Positions 1 through 5,426 of a stretch of 5,446 nucleotides of DNA are shown here, in pieces (the stretch's first letter is position 1; each line of letters opens with the position of its first letter). Location of the stretch: assembly GCA_902772795.1 (NCBI GenBank), contig CACYBZ010000152.1, positions 1 to 5,446 of the forward strand, given 5' to 3'. The notes below the pieces were generated by a model that was given only the letters and a program-made list of their open reading frames with translations, did not search any database and was not told where the DNA came from. Made by a program: the position numbers and the translations under genes. The DNA comes from an uncultured Ruminococcus sp. (GTDB lineage Bacteria > Bacillota > Clostridia > Oscillospirales > Acutalibacteraceae).

Positions 1-1247
1 GCAACAGAAACACCGTCGATTGCACCGTCTGTTTCATCATAAATGATATCTGCAAGAGAGTTCAATGCGGGATCGTCAACTTTGATATCTTCTGTCTGTA
101 ATTTGAATTTCTTGTTTTCAGCAACTTTATCACTGATACCGTTGTTCCAGATAATGCTGTTTGCATAAGTAGGAGCAAATCCGTAATAAATGTTGTCTGT
201 TCCTTCAAGCTTGTTAGCCTTTACACCGGGCCACTCGCCGTTATTGATAGCACCTGTATACCAGTAGAAACCGATATCCCAACCGCTTTCTTTAGCATCT
301 TTATGTTCGGTAATCCATTCTGACGGAGCTTCAAAGTAGAATACATTGTAGTAGCCGTCCCAACCGCCGTAAACAGCTTCAGGGTTTGCATTCTTCGCAG
401 GAACATTCAGTGTTTCAGGAAGCGGAAGACCTTTCAACAGACCACCTGTTGTAGGAGCATCCGTTGATTTTTCGGTAGCTTTCTCTGTAGCAACTTCAGA
501 AACTGCTTCTGTAGGTGTTTCTTCGCCCTTAGTGGGTGCTTCTGTCGGTGCTGCTGTGGGTTTCTCGGGAGCACTAGCAACGATTTCCTTAATCTTTGCG
601 ATAAATGCTGCACGAGCTTCATCAGTTACCAGATCAGGATTATCATAACCTGTTTTGCCTTCTGACATACCTGCTTTGTACTGCATGATGAAAACATCTA
701 CGATGCTTTCAGGTGTTTCTGTGGAAAGAATACCTACACCCTGAACTTTACCTGTTGATGTGATGGAAATGTGAGCACCTTCCTGCGGGTTGTTTTTCCA
801 GGCACAAGCAAGACAAGTCTGAGCACTGTCTACAGGGTTTTCAAGAACTTCGTCAGTAACATAAGCGGTATCACCGAAACAAGACTCACTGAATGTTGTG
901 TCATAAGTCTGACCTTTACCGAGTGCTGAGAAAATAACAAGGTCTGCATTAACAACGTCACCGGCTTTGTTGGTCTTGGGAACGTCGTAAGAGAAGAGAT
1001 TGTCTTTACCTTCTACTTTTTTCATTTTAAGCGGTGCTGTATTCCAGTCAGCGATACTGCCGGAACCGTCACTACCCCACATATAGCAGTAGTAAGTGTT
1101 TCTGTTTGCACCTTCCAACGGACCTGTCGAATCGAAGTACACTGTACCACGAACATCGTCAGCTGATGTAGCAATTGCCGATGTAACTGCCATGGAAGCA
1201 ATCATTGCGGCTGTAAGAACTACACTGAGTACTTTTTTCTTGGACAT
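1..1247 (-). CDS. Secreted starch-binding-module-like protein, 3' end off the window
   Basis: This is an extracellular protein that probably binds starch or a related glucan. The ATG at 1247 has a strong AAGGAGGA site 9-10 bases upstream. The frame stays open for 415 codons to the left edge, so the C-terminus is missing. Residues 1-29 form a signal peptide: SKKK, a hydrophobic core, and likely cleavage after ATSA. Residues 32-135 form an aromatic-rich beta domain (VYFD at 36, YYCYMWG at 52, W68, YDVP at 87). Residues about 140-223 form a third segment without a clear family. A low-complexity Pro/Thr/Glu/Ala linker follows (about 226-267). Residues 290-385 resemble CBM25/26 starch modules (FYWYTG at 327, EWPGVKANKLEGTDNIYYGF at 338, SIIWNNG at 364). 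No catalytic domain is visible. Four cysteines (54, 123, 145, 148) include a CLAC motif. The module call is family-pattern recognition; starch as the ligand is an inference. The linker style is typical of ruminococcal secreted proteins. Confidence 0.8.
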   Translation of the reverse strand, partial: MSKKKVLSVVLTAAMIASMAVTSAIATSADDVRGTVYFDSTGPLEGANRNTYYCYMWGSDGSGSIADWNTAPLKMKKVEGKDNLFSYDVPKTNKAGDVVNADLVIFSALGKGQTYDTTFSESCFGDTAYVTDEVLENPVDSAQTCLACAWKNNPQEGAHISITSTGKVQGVGILSTETPESIVDVFIMQYKAGMSEGKTGYDNPDLVTDEARAAFIAKIKEIVASAPEKPTAAPTEAPTKGEETPTEAVSEVATEKATEKSTDAPTTGGLLKGLPLPETLNVPAKNANPEAVYGGWDGYYNVFYFEAPSEWITEHKDAKESGWDIGFYWYTGAINNGEWPGVKANKLEGTDNIYYGFAPTYANSIIWNNGISDKVAENKKFKLQTEDIKVDDPALNSLADIIYDETDGAIDGVSV

Positions 1248-1256
1248 TTGATTTTT

Positions 1257-1264
1257 TCCTCCTT
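1257..1264 (-). promoter_or_regulatory. Ribosome binding site of the starch-binding-type gene
   Basis: On the minus strand the bases read AAGGAGGA, close to a perfect anti-SD match, with about 10 bases between GGAGG and the ATG at 1247. It fixes the start codon, and the signal peptide begins directly at that ATG. Confidence 0.85.
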
Positions 1265-1280
1265 ATAAAATATAGACATC

Positions 1281-1296
1281 CGAAGAACAATCTTCG
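1281..1296 (-). repeat. 5'-terminal hairpin in the leader of the starch-binding-type mRNA
   Basis: On the minus strand the sequence is CGAAGA-TTGT-TCTTCG, a perfect 6-base-pair stem with a 4-base loop. It begins about one base after the predicted transcription start at 1297, so the mRNA would start with this hairpin. There is no T-run after it, so it is not a terminator. Hairpins at the extreme 5' end are known to stabilise some bacterial mRNAs; that role here is an inference. Confidence 0.55.
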
Positions 1297-1303
1297 TAAG
1301 GAC

Positions 1304-1332
1304 ATTATACAATATTGTAACCTTATTTGCAA
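1304..1332 (-). promoter_or_regulatory. Sigma-A-type promoter of the starch-binding-type gene
   Basis: On the minus strand there is a -35 box TTGCAA (1332-1327), a spacer of exactly 17 bases (1326-1310), and a consensus -10 box TATAAT (1309-1304). Transcription would be expected to start near the A at about 1297, giving a leader of about 50 bases. A perfect 12-base palindrome, TACAATATTGTA (1308-1319), fills part of the spacer and overlaps the -10, a usual place for a repressor site. The promoter is predicted from sequence only. Confidence 0.75.
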
Positions 1333-1395
1333 GAAATTTAATAATTAATTTATATTTTCGTAATAATGTACAATATTTTTCTGCTTTCGTTTTGC

Positions 1396-1423
1396 AGATA
1401 AAATTTGCTTTGTGATTTTATCT
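1396..1423. repeat. 9-bp perfect inverted repeat in the intergenic region
   Basis: AGATAAAAT (1396-1404) and ATTTTATCT (1415-1423) are perfect reverse complements separated by 10 bases. The repeat lies about 65 bases upstream of the -35 box of the starch-binding-type gene, a possible activator or regulator site. No T-run follows on either strand, so a terminator is unlikely. The region is very AT-rich, which raises the chance of accidental symmetry. A further AT-only-core repeat, CTAATTT/AAATTAG, sits at 1435-1452. Confidence 0.45.
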
Positions 1424-1507
1424 AATATATCTCACTAATTTTTATAAATTAGCAATAACTTTCATTATCATATGTCAGAAAATCTGTCTGTATATGCCCG
1501 TAACGAT

Positions 1508-1537
1508 AAAAAACACCTGTCTGTACCTCAGACAATG
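1508..1537 (-). terminator. Rho-independent terminator after tarJ
   Basis: Starting 21 bases past the tarJ stop codon, the minus strand reads TGTCTG (1534-1529), loop AGGTA, CAGACA (1523-1518). The stem extends by a T-G wobble and, past a bulge, by CA/TG (1537-1536 with 1515-1514). Six T residues follow at 1513-1508. The core stem is short (6 perfect pairs), so strength is moderate. The position, just past the last gene and before a separate promoter, supports the call. Confidence 0.65.
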
Positions 1538-1558
1538 ATGACAAAAAAAAGACATAAT

Positions 1559-2572
1559 TCACAGATTCCATTTGAAAACGGTCTTGAACGGTGTATCCTG
1601 GTCAGTAGCAAAAACACGGTGAATATCGTCAATGCTGATGACTTCGGCATCTTCATAAATGATACTGCCCAGACGTCTGCGTACACGTCTGATTTTCATC
1701 AGTTCCACAGCTTTTTCAAAATTTTCCTTGCCTGAACGACTGCTTCCGACGATTGTCAGCCCCTTTTCCAGAACGGTGCGTGTCGCGATGGGAATCTGAT
1801 TTTCACTGACACCCATAAGTACTACTGTTCCCTGCGGACGGATACGCTTGATAATGTTATTGATGGCATCATAACTTCCTTCACCGCCTGCACATTCAAA
1901 GGCATGGTCGAAAGTATAATCTTCGGGAATATCATAGTCAGGATAGGTCTTATCGACAAAAGAAAAACGGGCAAGCTTCCGCAACCGTCTGCCGATGATA
2001 GTAATATTCGTATTCGGCACAAGTTCCCTGAGCGTTGTTGCTACCACATATGCCAGAGGTCCATCGCCAAAAATAGCAATTTGCTCACGCCTGCCGTGAG
2101 CAATTTTGTTCATTCGGTCAACAGCGTGTGTCGCCACACTGAAAAATTCCGTAATACAGGCAATGTGCGGCGGGATACCGTCACAAGGAACCACTCTGTC
2201 GGGTTTCAGATCAACAAATTCACGCATAAAACCATCACACGAACTGGAAAGGAATTTGGATTTTTCATCATAATTTTCATAGATATATTCCAGTTTTCTG
2301 ACAGGCATATTCGGTATCATGACTACCTGCTGACCTTTTTTGAACGTTCCTGTTTTGTCAACAATCACTTCTCCGCAACATTCATGAATCAGTGCCATAG
2401 GCAGTTTTTCACTGAGAATTTTCATATCACGCTGTCCCCGGTAATACCGCTGGTCGGCATGACAGATAGACATATAGCTTGGTCTTACCAGAACTTTCCC
2501 GTCAATGTTGATGTCACAAAGCTTCACCGAAAAAAACTGCGGATTGGTCAGCTGATAAACATAGTTAATCAA
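1559..2572 (-). CDS. tarJ: Ribulose-5-phosphate reductase TarJ (CDP-ribitol synthesis)
   Basis: TarJ reduces D-ribulose 5-phosphate to D-ribitol 5-phosphate, with NADPH as the family's usual donor, in the cytoplasm; TarI then activates the product. The 337-residue protein matches remembered Firmicutes TarJ along its whole length (YQL near the start, YMSICHADQRYY at 33-44, LIHE at 61-64, TFDHAFECAGG, VLEKGLTIVGSSRSG). It is a medium-chain zinc dehydrogenase: likely zinc ligands and active-site residues are Cys37, His63, Glu64 and Glu142. The Rossmann glycine motif is GDGPLA (169-174), and nearby arginines fit NADPH. I chose TTG at 2572. GGAGG (2585-2581) lies 8 bases upstream, and the protein then starts MINYVYQL, like staphylococcal MINQVYQL. 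The longer frame starts at TTG 2590 and would put that GGAGG inside the gene. It overlaps the end of tarI by 8 bases, suggesting translational coupling. Confidence 0.93.
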   Translation of the reverse strand: MINYVYQLTNPQFFSVKLCDINIDGKVLVRPSYMSICHADQRYYRGQRDMKILSEKLPMALIHECCGEVIVDKTGTFKKGQQVVMIPNMPVRKLEYIYENYDEKSKFLSSSCDGFMREFVDLKPDRVVPCDGIPPHIACITEFFSVATHAVDRMNKIAHGRREQIAIFGDGPLAYVVATTLRELVPNTNITIIGRRLRKLARFSFVDKTYPDYDIPEDYTFDHAFECAGGEGSYDAINNIIKRIRPQGTVVLMGVSENQIPIATRTVLEKGLTIVGSSRSGKENFEKAVELMKIRRVRRRLGSIIYEDAEVISIDDIHRVFATDQDTPFKTVFKWNL

Positions 2573-3278
2573 GTCCCAGCCCTCCGACAATTACCTTGGC
2601 AATCTGATAATCATTGACGGTGGTAATTTTCATATTCAGATTTTCGCCCATAACCAACTTTACGGGAACATTTTTCATGACACAAATCTTACAGGCATCT
2701 GTCAGAATTTCTTTTTCGGACTCGGTAAGCTGTGCATAAAGTTCCTTGAGCATTTTCACCTGAAAAGACTGGGGGGTCTGTCCCTGATACATAAACCGTC
2801 TGTCGGGAATCTCGGAAATCTCCTCCCCGTTTTCTGAACGGACAATCGTATCCGTAGCACAGATAACGGTATCACAGGCACCGTATTTTTCCGCCATGGC
2901 GATATTTTCTTCAAGAATCCGCAATGTCACAAACGGTCTTACGGCATCATGGGTGACAATAATATCATCATCGTTTGCTCCATAATCACGGTTGATTTCC
3001 TCAATGACCTTGAAAATCGTATCATTTCTGGTGGTTCCGCCGGGAGCCAGTCGGATACGTTCATCTTCCAGCTGATATTTTTCCAGTAAATCGTACATAT
3101 ACGACATCCAGTCAGGGTGTACACCAAGATAGACAGCGTGAAATTTGTTACACGCCAGCATTTTTTCCAGTGTATGGATAATAATGGGCTTGTTGCCTAA
3201 AGGAAGAAACTGTTTCGGCATAGTGGAAACGTGCATTCTTGTTCCCACACCGCCCGCAAGTATAGCTCCGTAAATCAT
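2565..3278 (-). CDS. tarI: Ribitol-5-phosphate cytidylyltransferase TarI
   Basis: TarI joins CTP and D-ribitol 5-phosphate to give CDP-ribitol and pyrophosphate in the cytoplasm. The 237-residue length matches the family. The N-terminal nucleotide-binding signature is GAILAGGVGTRM (4-15) followed by PKQFLPLG (21-28). Other family motifs are GGTTRNDT (80-87), THDAVRPF (109-116) and QTPQSF (167-172), plus a C-terminal EKEILTDACKI and MKITTVNDYQIAK block that closely resembles staphylococcal TarI. IspD shares the fold and several motifs. The adjacent, overlapping tarJ and the TarI-like C-terminus favour TarI. The ATG at 3278 has AAGGAG (3293-3288) 9 bases upstream. The gene is separated from licD by 99 bases holding a strong potential RNA structure, whereas tarI and tarJ overlap. 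Internal control of the tarIJ half is therefore possible. Confidence 0.93.
   Translation of the reverse strand: MIYGAILAGGVGTRMHVSTMPKQFLPLGNKPIIIHTLEKMLACNKFHAVYLGVHPDWMSYMYDLLEKYQLEDERIRLAPGGTTRNDTIFKVIEEINRDYGANDDDIIVTHDAVRPFVTLRILEENIAMAEKYGACDTVICATDTIVRSENGEEISEIPDRRFMYQGQTPQSFQVKMLKELYAQLTESEKEILTDACKICVMKNVPVKLVMGENLNMKITTVNDYQIAKVIVGGLGLD
2581..2585 (-). promoter_or_regulatory. Ribosome binding site of tarJ, inside the end of tarI
   Basis: GGAGG on the minus strand lies 8 bases before the TTG at 2572. It is part of the Gly-Gly codons near the TarI C-terminus, so the site and the tarI coding end share the same bases. It decides the tarJ start over the upstream TTG at 2590. Confidence 0.7.
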
Positions 3279-3287
3279 GAAACCTTA

Positions 3288-3293
3288 CTCCTT
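3288..3293 (-). promoter_or_regulatory. Ribosome binding site of tarI
   Basis: AAGGAG on the minus strand lies 9 bases before the ATG at 3278. It starts 15 bases past the outer stem of the licD-tarI structure, close enough for folding upstream to affect ribosome access. Confidence 0.75.
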
Positions 3294-3308
3294 CAACTGA
3301 ATTTTTAT

Positions 3309-3365
3309 TTCGGACAAGGATTGCTGTCGGCAACCCGACAACATTCCGAAAAGGTTTGTCCCGAA
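3309..3365 (-). repeat. Strong nested RNA stem-loop between licD and tarI
   Basis: In the minus-strand transcript an inner stem pairs TGTTGTCGG (3343-3335) with CCGACAGCA (3330-3322): 9 pairs including one G-U, around a GTTG loop. An outer stem pairs TTCGGGACAA (3365-3356) with TTGTCCGAA (3317-3309): 9 pairs with one bulged G. The wobble is G-U only in the minus-strand RNA and would be C-A in the other strand, which favours a role in this transcript. No T-run follows, so it is not a simple terminator. An alternative outer stem (3351-3346 with 3313-3308, TTTCGG/CCGAAA) competes for the same 3' bases. Function is unknown. Candidates are an attenuator, a processing or stability element, or a regulator-binding leader for tarIJ. 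Confidence 0.6.
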
Positions 3366-3377
3366 CCTGACGAAAAC

Positions 3378-4241
3378 TCATCGTTTCAAAAAAGGATTGT
3401 CAAAATCATAACAGGACTGTTCTGTATCGCAATATACCACATCGTGATGTGGTCTTTGTTGCTCAACAGGCGGAATGGTCATATAATCCCCGAAAGCTGT
3501 CCGAAGGTAGACATCATACCCTATCGGTATCGGCATGGACAGACCTTCAAATTCTTTATATACGGCACTGGCAAAAGCCTCTTTCGGATATTCACACTGC
3601 ATATAGTGAGGCCCTGCACAGAGTTCAGTAATTTTTGTACACTCACTCAGCGGGTATTTACTCATCTGTTTCTGTGCAGTACGCCATATTCTGTTTCTGA
3701 TACGTCGACTGCGGAAAACCCCCAGCAGAACCTTACTGCCCAGAGCAATGATTCCGCCGTGTTTTTCGGGAACGACCTGAGCCAGAAACAGGGAATACAG
3801 CATTGCCCATAATTTCTGTTTTTTCCTTTTGAAACCGTCAGGACAGCCGTCAAGCGGGAAAACGTCCATGACCAACCCGTGTGGAATATCCAGATGTGCC
3901 TGATTTGCCTTGACACACGTTCCTGACGTATCCACTATTGTGGTAAAGATATTTCCCGTAAAAATGTTGTCATCTGTTTTCAGACAAAGAAAACGCTTAT
4001 CCCTGGAATATTTTTCCCAGAGTGACGGCAGTTGTTCATAGTCCTTTCTCGGCATGAATATGTCGATATCATCGTCCCAGGGAATAAACCCTTTGTTCCG
4101 CAGAGTTCCTATGCAACAGCCTCCGCAGAAATAAAACAGCAGATGATGTTCATCACAGAATTCTTTAAAATAAACCAATGTTTCCAGTTCCCGCAGTTGT
4201 AAATTCCGTAGTTGTTCAGGGGTAAATTGTACTGTGTCCAT
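3378..4241 (-). CDS. LicD-family phosphotransferase, possibly phosphoribitol-specific
   Basis: LicD proteins transfer a phospho-alcohol from a CDP carrier to a sugar on a surface glycan; phosphocholine is the classic cargo. Counting from the ATG at 4241 (287 residues), the family core is GGCCIGTLRNKGFIPWDDDID (40-60), with the nucleotidyltransferase-type acidic cluster at Asp56, Asp57, Asp58 and Asp60. The C-terminal signature is YLRTAFGDYMTIPP with GDYM at 251-254, followed by His265 and His266. No signal peptide is seen, so it is probably cytoplasmic. The start is uncertain. ATG 4259 has no ribosome site. GAGGTG (4257-4252) instead serves TTG 4247 (6 bases after GAGG) or ATG 4241 (12 bases). 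The family call is firm. Phosphoribitol as cargo is inferred from the next two genes, which make CDP-ribitol, and from the absence of choline genes in the window. The symbol licD is left off because the cargo is unproven. Confidence 0.88.
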   Translation of the reverse strand: MDTVQFTPEQLRNLQLRELETLVYFKEFCDEHHLLFYFCGGCCIGTLRNKGFIPWDDDIDIFMPRKDYEQLPSLWEKYSRDKRFLCLKTDDNIFTGNIFTTIVDTSGTCVKANQAHLDIPHGLVMDVFPLDGCPDGFKRKKQKLWAMLYSLFLAQVVPEKHGGIIALGSKVLLGVFRSRRIRNRIWRTAQKQMSKYPLSECTKITELCAGPHYMQCEYPKEAFASAVYKEFEGLSMPIPIGYDVYLRTAFGDYMTIPPVEQQRPHHDVVYCDTEQSCYDFDNPFLKR

Positions 4242-4251
4242 CTCCAAGATA

Positions 4252-4257
4252 CACCTC
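4252..4257 (-). promoter_or_regulatory. Ribosome binding site inside the longest licD frame
   Basis: GAGGTG on the minus strand matches six consecutive anti-SD positions. It overlaps the ATG at 4259, so that ATG can hardly be the start. The site favours TTG 4247 or ATG 4241; spacing favours the TTG and codon strength the ATG. Confidence 0.5.
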
Positions 4258-4275
4258 ATTAAAATGTTGCGGTGA

Positions 4276-5325
4276 TTAATTACCCATATAATACATTTTC
4301 ACCTGTTTGATTTTCCGCTTTGCCTTGTTGAGTTTTTCCTTTCGGATAGGCATATGAATCAAGCCCACCAATGTTCCCACACCGAAAGCCAAATGTAATG
4401 ACGGAAAAATCAATGGCAACAGCAAATATTGCAGACATCTCGTTTTTTTCTTGAAAGCATTAAACGTGATAAACAAATCGAAACACAAATAGGAAAGTAC
4501 CACTAACCATAACAGCAAAGGATAACCCACAATGGCAAGTATGGTACTGACTATCAGTGACAACACGAAAGCAAACGGTACAAAATAGAATTTGGAAAGA
4601 CATTCAGGAAATGTTTTTACCGTCATTCCAATCCAGAAACCGTTGCTGTATTTCTGGACAATCATTTTTCTTAAATTGGTTCTTATGTAATGATAGGAAA
4701 CAATATCGGGACTGCAACAGATTTTATAACCGGCTTTGACCACACGGTAATGAAATTCATTATCTTCCGTGCGTCCCAACGCCTCATTGAAACCACCCAC
4801 TTTGGCGAAAACGTCCCGACGATATGCTCCGTTGAAAATACTGTTGATATACATTTTTTTACGCTGAACCTTACGGTATTTGGCAAAATTACCGCCGAAC
4901 AGACATTCTTCTGCTGTCAGCAAGGTATTTCCCCAGTTGTTGTCAATCAGCGTGATGTTTGGTCGTCCGCCACCGCAGACATATTCACCACTCATAATCA
5001 CTTTGACGTTGTTCTCAACAAAATCAGATGGAATCTTGGAATGAGCATCTACCTTGATAATGATATTTCCTCTGGTATGCAGAAAAGCGGTATTCCAACC
5101 GACTGCCTGATTACTTTTTTTCCGTTCAACAATCCTGATGTCAAAAAAATCGTTGTGTTCCTCAGCGAAATGTTCCATTATCTTACCCGTTTTATCATAA
5201 GAACCATTGTTCACCAAAACCAGTTCAATATTATTATGGTCATAACGCTGATTTCTGATATCATCGAGTAATCCTGAGAGGAACTGCTCTTCATTGTATG
5301 CGATAACGCACAGGGTAACCAACAT
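4276..5325 (-). CDS. Membrane-anchored family 2 glycosyltransferase, ExoA-like
   Basis: This enzyme transfers a sugar from a nucleotide-sugar donor, probably at the inner face of the membrane during surface-glycan assembly. The 349-residue protein starts directly with the GT-A fold (VTLCVIAYNEEQFL, 3-16; LVLVNNGSYD, 35-44). The metal/donor motif is VDAH (92-95), the Asp-Ala-His form seen in ExoA-type enzymes. GRTEDNEFHYR (184-194) carries the catalytic-region Glu-Asp at 187-188. Three hydrophobic segments follow (about 247-267, 269-289, 298-323), then a lysine-rich tail. ATG 5325 was chosen because AAGGTGG (5341-5335) lies 9 bases upstream and the fold begins at once. A frame extension to TTG 5379 would add 18 residues unlike the family and has no ribosome site. 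It is first in the visible unit, 34 bases ahead of the chosen licD start. Donor and acceptor sugars cannot be told from sequence. Confidence 0.88.
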   Translation of the reverse strand: MLVTLCVIAYNEEQFLSGLLDDIRNQRYDHNNIELVLVNNGSYDKTGKIMEHFAEEHNDFFDIRIVERKKSNQAVGWNTAFLHTRGNIIIKVDAHSKIPSDFVENNVKVIMSGEYVCGGGRPNITLIDNNWGNTLLTAEECLFGGNFAKYRKVQRKKMYINSIFNGAYRRDVFAKVGGFNEALGRTEDNEFHYRVVKAGYKICCSPDIVSYHYIRTNLRKMIVQKYSNGFWIGMTVKTFPECLSKFYFVPFAFVLSLIVSTILAIVGYPLLLWLVVLSYLCFDLFITFNAFKKKTRCLQYLLLPLIFPSLHLAFGVGTLVGLIHMPIRKEKLNKAKRKIKQVKMYYMGN

Positions 5326-5334
5326 AATATGAGT

Positions 5335-5341
5335 CCACCTT
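5335..5341 (-). promoter_or_regulatory. Ribosome binding site of the glycosyltransferase gene
   Basis: AAGGTGG on the minus strand differs from AAGGAGG by one base and sits 9 bases before ATG 5325. It decides this start over the in-frame ATG 5346 and TTG 5379, which lack such a site. Confidence 0.7.
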
Positions 5342-5384
5342 AACATAATTCCAAAATAATTGACCAACAAAAAATCCAATACCC

Positions 5385-5426
5385 ATTATACTGGTTCATT
5401 ATAACACTAAACTGTCTGATAATAAA
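5385..5426 (-). promoter_or_regulatory. Candidate promoter region of the four-gene unit
   Basis: Two TATAATG sequences lie in tandem on the minus strand, with -10 boxes at 5403-5398 and 5390-5385. The upstream one is preceded by TG and one base (TGTTATAAT), an extended -10. At 17 bases it has only a weak -35, TTTATT (5426-5421). The leader to ATG 5325 would be about 65 bases. The downstream copy has no good -35. Genes beyond the right edge could also read into this unit, so it may not be the only promoter. Confidence 0.45.

Noticed and set aside
1472..1735. 87-codon plus-strand frame starting in the intergenic region
   Set aside because: Most of it is antisense to the tarJ 3' end. The first part encodes the terminator hairpin, and no good ribosome site precedes the ATG.
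1904..2617. 237-codon open frame on the plus strand
   Set aside because: It lies antisense to tarJ and the end of tarI, both of which match known families over their full length. The translated protein has no recognisable domain.
2565..3278. IspD (methylerythritol phosphate cytidylyltransferase) as an alternative for tarI
   Set aside because: The fold and several motifs are shared, but the C-terminal EKEILTDACKI and KITTVNDYQIAK blocks and the overlapping tarJ point to TarI.
3309..3365. licD-tarI stem-loop as a Rho-independent terminator
   Set aside because: The stem is followed in the transcript by an A-rich stretch, not a T-run, and then by the tarI ribosome site.
3148..3381. 77-codon minus-strand frame whose ATG overlaps the licD stop (ATGA)
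   Set aside because: The ATGA junction looks like a coupled gene, but the frame runs through the structured gap and then out of frame across the highly conserved TarI N-terminus, so it is a shadow.
3231..3812. 193-codon open frame on the plus strand
   Set aside because: Antisense to licD, the licD-tarI gap and the tarI start; no family pattern, and the opposite frame is clearly coding.
4690..5271. 193-codon open frame on the plus strand
   Set aside because: Antisense to the catalytic half of the glycosyltransferase; no family motifs.
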